From contig NC_015559.1 of assembly GCF_000214215.1 (NCBI RefSeq), positions 1,674,001 through 1,738,000 on the forward strand: a stretch of DNA of 64,000 nt, written 5' to 3'. Positions 53,565 to 63,031 of the stretch are shown here, piece after piece. A program made the position numbers and the translations under genes. Every line of letters begins with the position of its first letter. Position 1 is the stretch's first letter. The DNA is from Marinomonas posidonica IVIA-Po-181. GTDB taxonomy: Bacteria; Pseudomonadota; Gammaproteobacteria; Pseudomonadales; Marinomonadaceae. A model generated the notes under the pieces. The model was not told the DNA's origin and searched no databases. It worked only from the letters and a program-made list of their open reading frames with translations.

Positions 53565-54434
53565 ATGAGTAGCTGGTTAGATAAATTTGTACCTTCCATT
53601 GTACGCAGTGAGTCACGACGTACGTCATCTGGCTCTGTGCCAGAAGGTCTTTGGAAGAAGTGCCCAAAATGTGAAAACGTTTTGTATCGCCCAGAGTTAG
53701 AAAAGAATTTAGATGTTTGCCCTAAGTGTAACCATCATTTACGTGTGAACGCGCGTCGTCGTTTGGACATCTTTTTAGACAAGGAGGGTCGTACTGAAAT
53801 TGGTGCGCACCTAGAGCCAGAAGACAAATTGAAGTTCAAAGATTCTAAGCGTTACAAAGATCGTATCGCCGATGCGCAAAAAGCCACGGGCGAGAAAGAT
53901 GCTTTGGTCGCGATGCAAGGTGAATTGAACGGCATGCCTGTTGTGGCGGTGGCGTTTGAATTTAGTTTCCTTGGCGGTTCCATGGGGGCCATTGTCGGTG
54001 AGCGTTTTATTCAGGCAGTGAATGTTTGTTTAGAAAAACGTATTCCATTGGTGTGTTTCTCTGCCAGTGGTGGTGCTCGTATGCAAGAAGCCTTGATCTC
54101 CTTGATGCAGATGGCGAAAACCAGTGCCGGTCTTGAGCGCATGAAGCAAGATGGCATTCCTTACATTTCTGTTATGACAGATCCTGTGTTCGGAGGTGTG
54201 TCGGCATCTTTGGCCATGTTAGGGGATTTGAATGTGGCCGAGCCAAATGCTTTGATCGGTTTTGCTGGTCCTCGTGTTATTGAGCAGACAGTTCGTGAAA
54301 AATTACCAGAAGGTTTCCAGCGCAGTGAATTCTTGCTGGAAAAAGGCGCCTTGGACATGATTGTTAAGCGTGAAGAAATGCGTGATCGCTTATTTAATGT
54401 ATTGTCGTTGTTGACCAAGCATAAGGTTGCATAA
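53565..54434 (+). CDS. accD: Acetyl-CoA carboxylase carboxyltransferase beta subunit
   Basis: 289 residues. The zinc ribbon W-K-K-C-P-K-C, then C-P-K-C-N-H-H (about 25-50) is followed by the crotonase-fold carboxyltransferase with [10 protein letters not shown]. With AccA it moves CO2 from biotin to acetyl-CoA, the first step of fatty acid synthesis. 32 bases after trpA, 4 before folC. Confidence 0.97.
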   Translation: MSSWLDKFVPSIVRSESRRTSSGSVPEGLWKKCPKCENVLYRPELEKNLDVCPKCNHHLRVNARRRLDIFLDKEGRTEIGAHLEPEDKLKFKDSKRYKDRIADAQKATGEKDALVAMQGELNGMPVVAVAFEFSFLGGSMGAIVGERFIQAVNVCLEKRIPLVCFSASGGARMQEALISLMQMAKTSAGLERMKQDGIPYISVMTDPVFGGVSASLAMLGDLNVAEPNALIGFAGPRVIEQTVREKLPEGFQRSEFLLEKGALDMIVKREEMRDRLFNVLSLLTKHKVA

Positions 54435-54438
54435 TTAA

Positions 54439-55689
54439 ATGACGCCAACGTCATTATTGGATTGGCTCTCATACATTGAGAGCCAACACCCCTCTGAGAT
54501 CGAATTGGGTTTAGAAAGAGGGCTTCAAGTCCTATCAAAATTGGGCTTAAAACGTCCTAAGCACAAAGTCATTACAGTGGCCGGTACCAATGGTAAAGGG
54601 TCCACTTGTGCCATGCTGACACAATATCTGGTGTCTCAAGGGCATTCTGTCGGTACCTACACTTCCCCGCACTTTATCGATTTCAATGAGCGTATCGCGC
54701 TGAATAATTCACCCTGTGAAGACGCTTTGATCTGTCAGGCTTTTGAATTGATCGAGCAGGTGCGTGGCGACATCCCATTGACCTATTTTGAGTTCAGTAC
54801 CTTAGCCGCCCTTTGGGTGTTTGATCAGTCCGAACTGGATTATTGGGTATTGGAAGTGGGCTTAGGTGGTCGTCTTGATTCGGTGAATATGATTGATGCC
54901 GATGTGGCGGTGGTGACTTCCATTGCATTAGATCATGTGGATTGGTTGGGTGATGACATTAACGTCATTGCTTGTGAGAAAGCTGGGATTGCGCGTCAGG
55001 GTAAATTGTTAGTCAGTGGCGTGGTCAATCCACCTAAAGGGATTGCTGATACTGCCGTCGATATTGGTGCTGATCTAAAACAAAAAGGCGTTGATTTTCA
55101 GTTTTCAGCTAATCAGAAGACGTGGTCTTGGGAGAATGAAGCGCATCAATTTGATGACTTGCCGATTCCTTCATTACCATTAGAGAATGCAGCCACAGTG
55201 GTGGCAGTGTTGATTTATATGGGCTTAGAGCTTCAAGTATCTGATTTGATTGAGTTGTTTGCCACGGTTGAATTGACAGGCCGTTTTCAACAAGTGTCTC
55301 AGCAGCCTGATGTGTATATTGATGTGGCTCATAATCCAGAGGCAGCCGTTGAATTACAGCATCGATTAGCGGTGTTCGAGACTCAGCCAATTGCCGTATG
55401 TGGTATGTTACATGATAAAGACATTGGCTCAGTGGTGAAGACCCTTGCAAACTCCTTTGTGACTTGGCATTGTTCCGATTTAGCTGGTCCCAGAGGGGCA
55501 ACAGCGCAAGAGTTAGTGGCGTATTTAGATCCGCTTGATGCCATCAGTCAGTGTTACTCTGATATCGCCAGTGCGTTTGTTAGCGCGATTGAGCAAGCGC
55601 AACAAGAAGGGCGTCCGGTCGTGGTATTTGGGTCTTTTGTTACGGTTTCTGACTATCTAGAGTTCGCCAAGGGAAAGAATGATTTATGA
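54439..55689 (+). CDS. folC: Folylpolyglutamate synthase / dihydrofolate synthase
   Basis: 416 residues. The Mur-ligase type ATP loop V-A-G-T-N-G-K-G-S-T (about 48-57), Y-T-S-P-H-F-I-D-F-N-E-R-I, V-G-L-G-G-R-L-D-S and D-V-A-H-N-P-E-A are intact. Adds glutamate to folates. Stop overlaps the start of the SPOR protein (ATGA). Confidence 0.95.
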   Translation: MTPTSLLDWLSYIESQHPSEIELGLERGLQVLSKLGLKRPKHKVITVAGTNGKGSTCAMLTQYLVSQGHSVGTYTSPHFIDFNERIALNNSPCEDALICQAFELIEQVRGDIPLTYFEFSTLAALWVFDQSELDYWVLEVGLGGRLDSVNMIDADVAVVTSIALDHVDWLGDDINVIACEKAGIARQGKLLVSGVVNPPKGIADTAVDIGADLKQKGVDFQFSANQKTWSWENEAHQFDDLPIPSLPLENAATVVAVLIYMGLELQVSDLIELFATVELTGRFQQVSQQPDVYIDVAHNPEAAVELQHRLAVFETQPIAVCGMLHDKDIGSVVKTLANSFVTWHCSDLAGPRGATAQELVAYLDPLDAISQCYSDIASAFVSAIEQAQQEGRPVVVFGSFVTVSDYLEFAKGKNDL

Positions 55690-56240
55690 TTGACAAACGT
55701 TTGACTTATCGTTTGATTGGCGCAGGCTTAATGGTGTTGTCTGCTGCCATAGTATTGCCGTTAGTGTTAGATGGCGAGCGTCCACCTGAACTGGATATGC
55801 AAGTGGATGTTTCTGAGCCACCGGCGTTTGAAGTCGTGAAGATTGCGCCGGTTAAGTCTGTGCAAGAAATCGCTTCAGAAGAAGCGGAAAAAGCCCCCCA
55901 AGATATTCAGTTAATTCCGCTGGCCAAATCCGTTTCACCGCAAACGACTCAACCTAAACACGATGCGAAAGCGCCAGTAAAAGTGGTAAAAGCTGAGCCT
56001 AAAAAAGTTGCGGATCGGTGGACAGTTCAAATCGCCACCTTTAAAAGTAAAAGCAATGCGACACGTTTGGTTGAGAAACTGAATAAGGCTAATTACGATG
56101 CTTACAGTGTGACGACCAACTCTTTGTATAAGGTCTTTGTGGGTCCGGAGTTTAAGCGAGATACGTCGAAAAAAATTCGCGATGACATCAAAAAAGAATT
56201 TGGTTTGGCGGGGCTTGTGGTGAAGTATTCAGTGAATTAA
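55686..56240 (+). CDS. dedD: SPOR-domain protein, DedD-like
   Basis: 184 residues. One membrane segment at about 8-28, a Pro/Lys/Glu-rich linker, and a C-terminal SPOR domain (110-184; W-T-V-Q-I-A-T-F-K-S-K-S-N-A and Y-K-V-F-V-G-P-E) that binds denuded peptidoglycan at the division septum. The position folC-dedD-cvpA-purF is conserved from E. coli to Pseudomonas. Confidence 0.9.
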   Translation: MIDKRLTYRLIGAGLMVLSAAIVLPLVLDGERPPELDMQVDVSEPPAFEVVKIAPVKSVQEIASEEAEKAPQDIQLIPLAKSVSPQTTQPKHDAKAPVKVVKAEPKKVADRWTVQIATFKSKSNATRLVEKLNKANYDAYSVTTNSLYKVFVGPEFKRDTSKKIRDDIKKEFGLAGLVVKYSVN

Positions 56241-56329
56241 TGTCACTTGTCTTCCTCAGTATTTAGAATCAGGTGTTCATCTGATACACTCCCCAGCGAT
56301 TTTAGCATGTTCACGGAGCAAGGTTATTA

Positions 56330-56845
56330 ATGGCAACAGTTGATTGGTTGATCATTGCAGTAGTGGTTATGTCTTCTTTATTAAGCTTGAAAAGAGGCTT
56401 TGTGAAGGAGGTGCTTTCCCTGTTAACTTGGGTGATTGCTTTTGTCGTGGCGGTAAAGTTTTCTGATCAGATGCAATCGTTGCTGATTGAGCAGGTGCAG
56501 AATGACCAAATTCGCTATATCGTCGCCTTTGTTTCTTTGTTCGTTGCTTCATTAGTGGTCGGCGCTTTGGTGAGCTTTTTGTTAGGCTCATTGATTCAGG
56601 TGACTGGATTATCCAGTACCGATCGAGTTATGGGCATGTTGTTTGGTTTTGCCCGCGGTAGTTTAATTGTGGTGGCGTTTGTCTCCCTGTTGAGTTTAAG
56701 CCCAGCCATTCAAGAAACAGATTTTTGGAAAACATCGCAATTGATCCCTCAGTTAGGGCAGTTGAATGACTGGACGCGTGAAATGTTAGGCAAGAGTTCG
56801 GAACTGATTGATTCGACTCTCATTGAGCGCGCCCTGAGTAATTAA
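56330..56845 (+). CDS. cvpA: CvpA family membrane protein
   Basis: 171 residues with four hydrophobic segments. D-W-L-I-I-A-V-V-V, S-L-K-R-G-F-V-K-E-V-L-S-L-L-T-W and D-R-V-M-G-M-L-F-G-F-A-R-G are signatures. Named for colicin V production; affects envelope stress and bile tolerance elsewhere. Always near purF, as here (81-base gap). Confidence 0.93.
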   Translation: MATVDWLIIAVVVMSSLLSLKRGFVKEVLSLLTWVIAFVVAVKFSDQMQSLLIEQVQNDQIRYIVAFVSLFVASLVVGALVSFLLGSLIQVTGLSSTDRVMGMLFGFARGSLIVVAFVSLLSLSPAIQETDFWKTSQLIPQLGQLNDWTREMLGKSSELIDSTLIERALSN

Positions 56846-56926
56846 TCACTTAGTAAGTGGTTAAAAATTAGAGAGAAAATCGTGCGGTTTATCAAGCCGC
56901 AATTCCCCAACACGAGGATCTAGATA

Positions 56927-58435
56927 ATGTGTGGTATCGTTGGTGTCGTAGGCACGTCGGTGGTTAATCAGTCAATTTTTGATGCGTTAACCCTTCTTCA
57001 GCATCGTGGGCAGGATGCTGCAGGTATGGTGACCAGCCATAATGGACGTTTATGCTTGCGCAAAGACAATGGTCCGGTGAGTGAAGTATTTCGCACTCGC
57101 CATATGAAAAAATTATTGGGTAACATTGGCATCGGCCACGTTCGTTACCCTACGGCTGGTACGTCTAGTTCAGCAGAAGCTCAGCCATTTTATGTGAACT
57201 CTCCTTACGGTATTTCGTTGGCGCATAATGGCAACTTAACCAATACCGCTAAGCTGAAGCAGGAAGTCTTTGAATCGGATTTACGTCACATAAACACGAC
57301 GTCTGATTCTGAAGTTTTGGTCAATGTTTTAGCTCATGAGCTTCATGAAGAAGGTAAATTAATCCCTAAGCCTGATGATATCTTTAATGCTTTGGAGCGT
57401 GTTTATCATCGTATTGAAGGTGGTTATGCGGTGGTTGCTCTGATCACTGGCTACGGCATTTTGGCTTTTCGTGATCCAGATGGTATTCGTCCTTTGATTT
57501 ATGGCTCACGTCAGACCGATACGGGTATCGAATACATGGTAGCGTCTGAAAGTGTGGCGCTGGATGCGGCGGGTTTCAAACTGGAGCGTGATATTGAGCC
57601 AGGTGAAGCCATCTTTTTTGATGTGAATCATAATGTGCACGTTCGCCAATGCACACCGAAGAAAGTGCCTCGTCCTTGCTTGTTTGAGTACGTGTATTTT
57701 GCTCGTCCGGACACAGTGATTGACAGCATTTCGGTATACAAAGCGCGTATGAACATGGGCGATCGTTTGGCCGATAAGATTCGTCGTGAGTGGCAAGACC
57801 ATGACATTGATGTGGTGATTCCGATTCCGGACACCAGCCGTACCGCAGCGTTGCAAATTGCGCAGACATTGAATATCCCTTTCCGTGAAGGCTTAGTAAA
57901 GAACCGCTATATTGGTCGTACCTTTATCATGCCGGGTCAATCGGTACGAAAAAAATCCGTCCGTCAGAAACTGAACCCAGTACCGTTTGAGTTTAAAGAT
58001 AAAACGGTTTTATTGGTCGATGACTCGATTGTACGTGGTACCACCAGTAAAGAAATTATCGAAATGGCCAGGGAAGCGGGCGCGAAAAAAGTCTACATCG
58101 CCTCAGCAGCCCCAGAAGTGCGTTACCCGAATGTGTACGGCATTGATATGCCAGCGGCGAAAGAGCTGATTGCTCATAATCGCAATGTCGATGAGATTTG
58201 TGAGTTAATTGGAGCCGATAAATTGATCTTCCAAGACTTACAAGATTTGATCGAAGCGTGTATTGATGAGAAGCACTCAGAAGTAAGAGAATTTGATACG
58301 TCGGTATTTGATGCGACGTACATCGCTGGCAACATTGACTTAGAGTATTTGACTCAGTTGGAAGGCAGTCGTAATGATCAAAACAAGGCCTCCGTTGAAT
58401 CGGTGCAAGCTAGTGATATGATGCACCCTATGTAA
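56927..58435 (+). CDS. purF: Amidophosphoribosyltransferase
   Basis: 502 residues. Cys2 (M-C-G-I-V-G-V-V-G) is the glutaminase nucleophile of the Ntn domain; the C-terminal PRTase has the PRPP loop [14 protein letters not shown]. No pro-peptide or iron-sulfur Cys cluster, as in the E. coli type. First committed step of purine synthesis. Confidence 0.97.
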   Translation: MCGIVGVVGTSVVNQSIFDALTLLQHRGQDAAGMVTSHNGRLCLRKDNGPVSEVFRTRHMKKLLGNIGIGHVRYPTAGTSSSAEAQPFYVNSPYGISLAHNGNLTNTAKLKQEVFESDLRHINTTSDSEVLVNVLAHELHEEGKLIPKPDDIFNALERVYHRIEGGYAVVALITGYGILAFRDPDGIRPLIYGSRQTDTGIEYMVASESVALDAAGFKLERDIEPGEAIFFDVNHNVHVRQCTPKKVPRPCLFEYVYFARPDTVIDSISVYKARMNMGDRLADKIRREWQDHDIDVVIPIPDTSRTAALQIAQTLNIPFREGLVKNRYIGRTFIMPGQSVRKKSVRQKLNPVPFEFKDKTVLLVDDSIVRGTTSKEIIEMAREAGAKKVYIASAAPEVRYPNVYGIDMPAAKELIAHNRNVDEICELIGADKLIFQDLQDLIEACIDEKHSEVREFDTSVFDATYIAGNIDLEYLTQLEGSRNDQNKASVESVQASDMMHPM

Positions 58436-58463
58436 TACTCATAGGGCCTAATTAGTGTTCATT

Positions 58464-58494
58464 CTAAGCCAGGTCTCGCCTGGCTTAGTTTTTT
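58464..58494 (+). terminator. Terminator of the fimV-purF cluster
   Basis: CTAAGCCAGG, loop TCTCG, CCTGGCTTAG, six T residues. Confidence 0.9.
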
Positions 58495-58542
58495 GGAAAG
58501 CTTTATTAAGAAAGTGTTTTAGATTGTTTGGTGGAGAACAAA

Positions 58543-59718
58543 ATGTCGGCTTATAAAGACGCAACCAACGCGATTCATGCGGCAACGCGTCAAACTCAAG
58601 AGCAAGAAAACAGCGAAGCCATTTTTGTCACCTCCAGTTTTGCCTATGCCAGTGCGGAAGAAGCGGCGGGCAAATTTTCAGGTGATGACGATGGCAATGT
58701 TTATTCGCGTTTTACCAATCCAACGGTAGAGCTATTCGAGAAGCGTTTGGCGACTCTAGAGAAAGGTGAGGCTGCGATTGCCACCAGTTCTGGTATGGCG
58801 GCTTTGATGACCTTGGCATACAGCTTGTTAAGCGCAGGCGATCGAGTGGTTTGTTCGCGTAACATCTTTGGCTCTACTGTGAAGTTTTTTAACACTTACA
58901 CGACCAAGTTTGGTGTGGAAGTGGTGTATGTTGACGCCACCGATTACGAGGCATGGCAAGCGGCGATCACTGATAAGACTCGCCTGTGTTATTTTGAGAC
59001 GCCGTCGAACCCATTGTACGAGGTCGTGGATGTTGCCAAGGTAGCGGAATTGGCTCATGCGAAAAACGCCTTATTGTGTGTGGATACCGTGTTGGCCACG
59101 CCCGCGTTGCAAAATCCGTTAACGCAAGGTGCCGATATTGTCATGCAGTCAGCGACGAAGTTTATTGATGGACAAGGTCGTTGCTTGGGGGGGGCGTTAA
59201 TTGCCAGTCAAGAGATTGTGGATGTTTTCACTGCCTTCATGCGCAGTGCTGGGCCTTGTATGAGCCCTTTTAATGCCTGGGTGTTGCTGAATGGTCTTGA
59301 AACCTTATCCTTACGAATGAAAGCCCATTCCGCCAGTGCTTTGCAGCTGGCAGAATACCTTGAAGCGCATCCGAAAGTGCTTAAGGTCAATTATGGTGGT
59401 TTGCCTAGTCATAAGTATCATCAGCTTGCCAAGCAGCAGCAAAAAGACTTTGGTGGCTTGTTGTCATTTGAATTAGAAGGCGGACGTCCTTCCGCTTGGG
59501 CATTCATTAACAGTACTAAGTTAATGTCAATCACCGGCAACCTAGGTGACAGCAAGACGCTTGTGACGCATCCGGCCACGACGACCCATGGTCGCCTAAC
59601 CGATGAAGAAAAAGCCAAAGCGGGCATTACGGAAGGCCTGATTCGTGTCTCAGTTGGACTAGAAGACATTGAAGACATTATTGCGGATGTGGAAGCGGCA
59701 TTGACGCAATTACCTTAA
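58543..59718 (+). CDS. metZ: O-succinylhomoserine sulfhydrylase
   Basis: Start set at ATG 58543 after GGAGAAC. 391 residues. PLP enzyme of the Cys/Met group: Y-S-R-F-T-N-P-T, T-S-S-G-M-A-A, F-E-T-P-S-N-P and the PLP Lys206 in S-A-T-K-F-I-D-G-Q-G. The usual V-D-N-T-F-A-T-P is V-D-T-V-L-A-T-P here. It makes homocysteine directly from sulfide, and in Pseudomonas it also follows purF. Own terminator at 59733. Confidence 0.92.
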   Translation: MSAYKDATNAIHAATRQTQEQENSEAIFVTSSFAYASAEEAAGKFSGDDDGNVYSRFTNPTVELFEKRLATLEKGEAAIATSSGMAALMTLAYSLLSAGDRVVCSRNIFGSTVKFFNTYTTKFGVEVVYVDATDYEAWQAAITDKTRLCYFETPSNPLYEVVDVAKVAELAHAKNALLCVDTVLATPALQNPLTQGADIVMQSATKFIDGQGRCLGGALIASQEIVDVFTAFMRSAGPCMSPFNAWVLLNGLETLSLRMKAHSASALQLAEYLEAHPKVLKVNYGGLPSHKYHQLAKQQQKDFGGLLSFELEGGRPSAWAFINSTKLMSITGNLGDSKTLVTHPATTTHGRLTDEEKAKAGITEGLIRVSVGLEDIEDIIADVEAALTQLP

Positions 59719-59732
59719 CGATATACAAACAT

Positions 59733-59771
59733 AAAAAAGCGGGCTTAGAATTTTCTAACCCCGCTTTTTTT
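59733..59771. terminator. Bidirectional terminator of metZ and the efflux operon
   Basis: AAAAAAGCGGG and CCCGCTTTTTT with an inner TTAGAA/TTCTAA pairing; A and T runs on both sides serve the two convergent genes. Confidence 0.88.
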
Positions 59772-59828
59772 GTGTGCTTTGATTGGTTGGTTTTGATCAA
59801 TGAGATCTAAACCAACCAGTGTATTAGT

Positions 59829-62800
59829 CTAAATCGACTGGGGAGCGGACGGCCCTGTAGGCGTGTCGACTAAGTCGCTCATCTCAGATTCGTCCACCGC
59901 TTGTAACGCTTCAAGCTGTTTGCGTTCTTTACGGCGATAGCCTAATACCAAAAGACAGGGTGTTAGGATCAAAGTGAGCGGCGTTGCGAACGTTAAACCA
60001 CCAGCAATGGCCGTCGACAGTTGCGTCCACCATTGAGCGGAAGGGGCGCCAACACTGAGTGACTGGTGAACCAAGTCGATGTTCAGTTGGAACACCATAG
60101 GCACTAAGCCTAGAATGGTGGTAATGGTCGTCAAGATAACAGGACGCAAACGCTGAACACCTGTGCGAATGGCGGCTTCTCTTACTTTCATGCCTTGTTT
60201 GCGCAAGCCATTAAAGGTGTCGATCAGGACAATATTGTTGTTCACCACAATGCCGGCTAAGGCAATGACACCAACGCCACTCATGACCACACCAAAAGGT
60301 TGTCCTTTCACCATTAAGCCGATGAAAACCCCCATGGTTGAAAACACCACGGCGCTAAGGATGAGTAGACATTGGAAGAAGTTATTGAACTGTGTCACCA
60401 AAATAATGGCCATGATGAAAAAGGCCACACCAAAGGCTTTAGCCAAGAAAATCATCGACTTTTGTTGTTCTTCGGTGTTTCCGCGGAACTCATAATTCAC
60501 CGTTTGACCAAGGTCTGATTCATCCAGCTTGGCTTTGATTTTCTTGATGACTTCGTCCACCACCAGTCCGTCAACCACGTCAGCGTCAATGGCGATGGTC
60601 TTTTTCCCATCAGTACGGATTACGACGCCTTGTTTGGGAGCGGCATAGCGATGAATGAAGTTACTCGCAGGAATACTGCCTTGGTTAGTTGGTATTTGCA
60701 GCTGGTCGAGCTGATCTAGGCTGCGTTGATTAACTGGGTAGCGTAAGACAATATCAATCTTATCGTCAGCGCCTTCAGGTAAGAAATCGCTCAATGTAAT
60801 GCCGGTGGTGACCAGCTTGATCACATTGCCTAGGCTGTTTACATCGACACCGTAGCGACTCGCTTCTTCCCGGTTGATGTCAATTCGCCATTCGATTCCG
60901 GGTAAAGAGCGATCATCGCTGACGGTGACGATTTCATCCCTTTGCAAAAGCTCTTTGGAAATTCGGTCGGCGGCGACATTTAACGCTTCACTGTAACTGG
61001 AGCTTAGTTGTAACTGGATATCAGCGCCGGATTGTGGACCACCTTGCTCTTTCTCAGCACTGACTTCAATGCCCGGAATTTGTTTGGTTTTATCGCGTAT
61101 TTTGTCTAGGATTTGGCTGGCGGGAGGACGCTCATACCAATCGATGAACTCCATACTAATTGAGCCAATGCTATCAGGAGCAGAGCTGTTACCAGGCTTG
61201 GTGTAGGTTCTTACCACGACACTTTTCAATTCTGGTGTACCAAGTACTTGTGCTTCCACTTGTCTGACTAAGGCATCTTTTTCATCCAAGGATAAATCGC
61301 CGCGAGCGCGAATGTCTAAGTTCGCAGATTCCGGCTCTACATCAGGGAAGAACTCCACACCTTTGCCAAACTTACCATAACCGGTAAGCACGCAAACCAG
61401 TAGGGTAATGGTAAAAAGTAAAACCCAAATAGGGTGTTCTACTAGGCGAGTCAGCATTCGACCATATGCGCCAGTAAAGCCTCTTAGTTGGCTTAGATCC
61501 CCCGTTTCCGTGATGCGCAATGTGTTCATGGTTTTTTGACTGTAAGCGCCTTTTTTACCAATGATTGAACCAATGGTTGGCAATACAATCAAGGCCATAA
61601 CAAGGGAGGAGGCAAGGGTCGCAATAATGGTGATGGGCATAAATCGCATGAACTCACCGACAATGTCTGGCCAGAATAACAATGGCATAAAGACCGCGAG
61701 AGTGGTGGCTGTTGAGGCGGTAATAGGCCAGGCCATGCGTTTCGCGGCTTCACTGTAGGCTTGACGCTTAGATGCGCCTTCTGCGAGTTTTCGATCGGCG
61801 TATTCGGTGACAACGATGGCCCCATCCACCAGCATACCGACACTCAAAATCAACGCAAACAAGACCACCATGTTGATGGTGAACCCTTGTAGATTGAGCA
61901 ATAGAATACCGGTTAGAAAGGCCCCAGGAATGGCCAAGCCGACTAAGATTGAGCTGCGTATGCCCAACGCCCAAACAATGACGATCATAACCAGTAAAGT
62001 GGCGGCCAGAACATTATTGAAGAGATCGTTTAGGGAGGTTTCAATATCGACCGATTTATCACCTGTTAAGCTGTATTGCACCCCATCAGGCCAAGATTCG
62101 CTTTCTTTTTCGACCACGGCTTTGACCGCTTCGATGGTTTCAATAATGTTAACGCCGACCCGCTTAGAAACCCCAAGAGTAATGCTGCGCTTGCCATTCA
62201 CACGTGCATAGCTGTTTGGGTCTTCAAAGGTCAGTTCGCCCGTTGCGATATCACCTAATAAAACGACTTGATCACCGTCTACCTTGACTGGCAGATTAAG
62301 AATGTCCTCTTTGGTTTTGAGCAAACCGGGAACTTTTAGAGAGAACCGGCCCGCGCCCGTGTCCAGATTGCCTGCCGCCACAAGGCGGTTATTGCCCGCG
62401 ACAAAGTTGGCCACTTCAGTCAGAGACAGATTATAGGTTTCAAGCTGTTCAGGTCGAACAATAATTTGCGCTTGTTGGTCGCGATCACCACTGATGTCGG
62501 CTTCTAAGACGCCATCAATGGCTTCAATGGAATCTTGTAGATGTTGTGCTGTCTGACTGAGCGTGGCGAAATCAACGTTGCCAGACAAGTTGACTCGAAT
62601 GACTGGAAAGGTGGATAAGTTTATTTCGGTGACAGTGGGTTCTTCAGCATCGTCAGGCAGTTCGCTTTTTGCGCGATCAACCTTGTCACGGGTATCGCTG
62701 ATGGCTTGGTCTATGTCCACGCCGGACTCAAATTCCAACATGATGGAAGCATGACTTTCCGAGGCGGTTGACTTGAGTTCTTTTAACCCTTCTAAACCTT

Positions 62801-63017
62801 GTAGCTCTTTTTCAAGTGGATGAACCAATAAACTGTCAGCGTCTTCGGGTGAAATCCCATCTAATGTCACCGAAACATAAGCCATAGGAATGGTAATGTC
62901 TGGGTCGCTTTCTTTAGGAATCTCAATGTAGGAGACCGTGCCCATAATCAGCACCAGCACAAAGAACATCATTACGGTTCTAGAGCGGGCTAAAGCGGCT
63001 TCAATTAATGTTTGCAT
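59829..63017 (-). CDS. RND efflux transporter permease (AcrB/HAE1 family)
   Basis: 1062 residues with 12 membrane segments and two large periplasmic loops. The N-terminus R-T-V-M-M-F-F-V-L, I-P-K-E-S-D-P-D-I, and TM4 S-V-G-M-L-V-D-G-A-I-V-V-T-E-Y are visible; only one Asp of the D-D pair is present in TM4, as in a common marine subgroup. TM10-12 hold G-I-V-V-N-N-N-I-V-L-I-D. Drives export of drugs or other toxic compounds by proton flow. 15 bases downstream of its fusion-protein gene; no outer membrane channel gene in the window. Confidence 0.93.
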   Translation of the reverse strand: MQTLIEAALARSRTVMMFFVLVLIMGTVSYIEIPKESDPDITIPMAYVSVTLDGISPEDADSLLVHPLEKELQGLEGLKELKSTASESHASIMLEFESGVDIDQAISDTRDKVDRAKSELPDDAEEPTVTEINLSTFPVIRVNLSGNVDFATLSQTAQHLQDSIEAIDGVLEADISGDRDQQAQIIVRPEQLETYNLSLTEVANFVAGNNRLVAAGNLDTGAGRFSLKVPGLLKTKEDILNLPVKVDGDQVVLLGDIATGELTFEDPNSYARVNGKRSITLGVSKRVGVNIIETIEAVKAVVEKESESWPDGVQYSLTGDKSVDIETSLNDLFNNVLAATLLVMIVIVWALGIRSSILVGLAIPGAFLTGILLLNLQGFTINMVVLFALILSVGMLVDGAIVVTEYADRKLAEGASKRQAYSEAAKRMAWPITASTATTLAVFMPLLFWPDIVGEFMRFMPITIIATLASSLVMALIVLPTIGSIIGKKGAYSQKTMNTLRITETGDLSQLRGFTGAYGRMLTRLVEHPIWVLLFTITLLVCVLTGYGKFGKGVEFFPDVEPESANLDIRARGDLSLDEKDALVRQVEAQVLGTPELKSVVVRTYTKPGNSSAPDSIGSISMEFIDWYERPPASQILDKIRDKTKQIPGIEVSAEKEQGGPQSGADIQLQLSSSYSEALNVAADRISKELLQRDEIVTVSDDRSLPGIEWRIDINREEASRYGVDVNSLGNVIKLVTTGITLSDFLPEGADDKIDIVLRYPVNQRSLDQLDQLQIPTNQGSIPASNFIHRYAAPKQGVVIRTDGKKTIAIDADVVDGLVVDEVIKKIKAKLDESDLGQTVNYEFRGNTEEQQKSMIFLAKAFGVAFFIMAIILVTQFNNFFQCLLILSAVVFSTMGVFIGLMVKGQPFGVVMSGVGVIALAGIVVNNNIVLIDTFNGLRKQGMKVREAAIRTGVQRLRPVILTTITTILGLVPMVFQLNIDLVHQSLSVGAPSAQWWTQLSTAIAGGLTFATPLTLILTPCLLVLGYRRKERKQLEALQAVDESEMSDLVDTPTGPSAPQSI

Positions 63018-63031
63018 ACGATAAAGCCTCG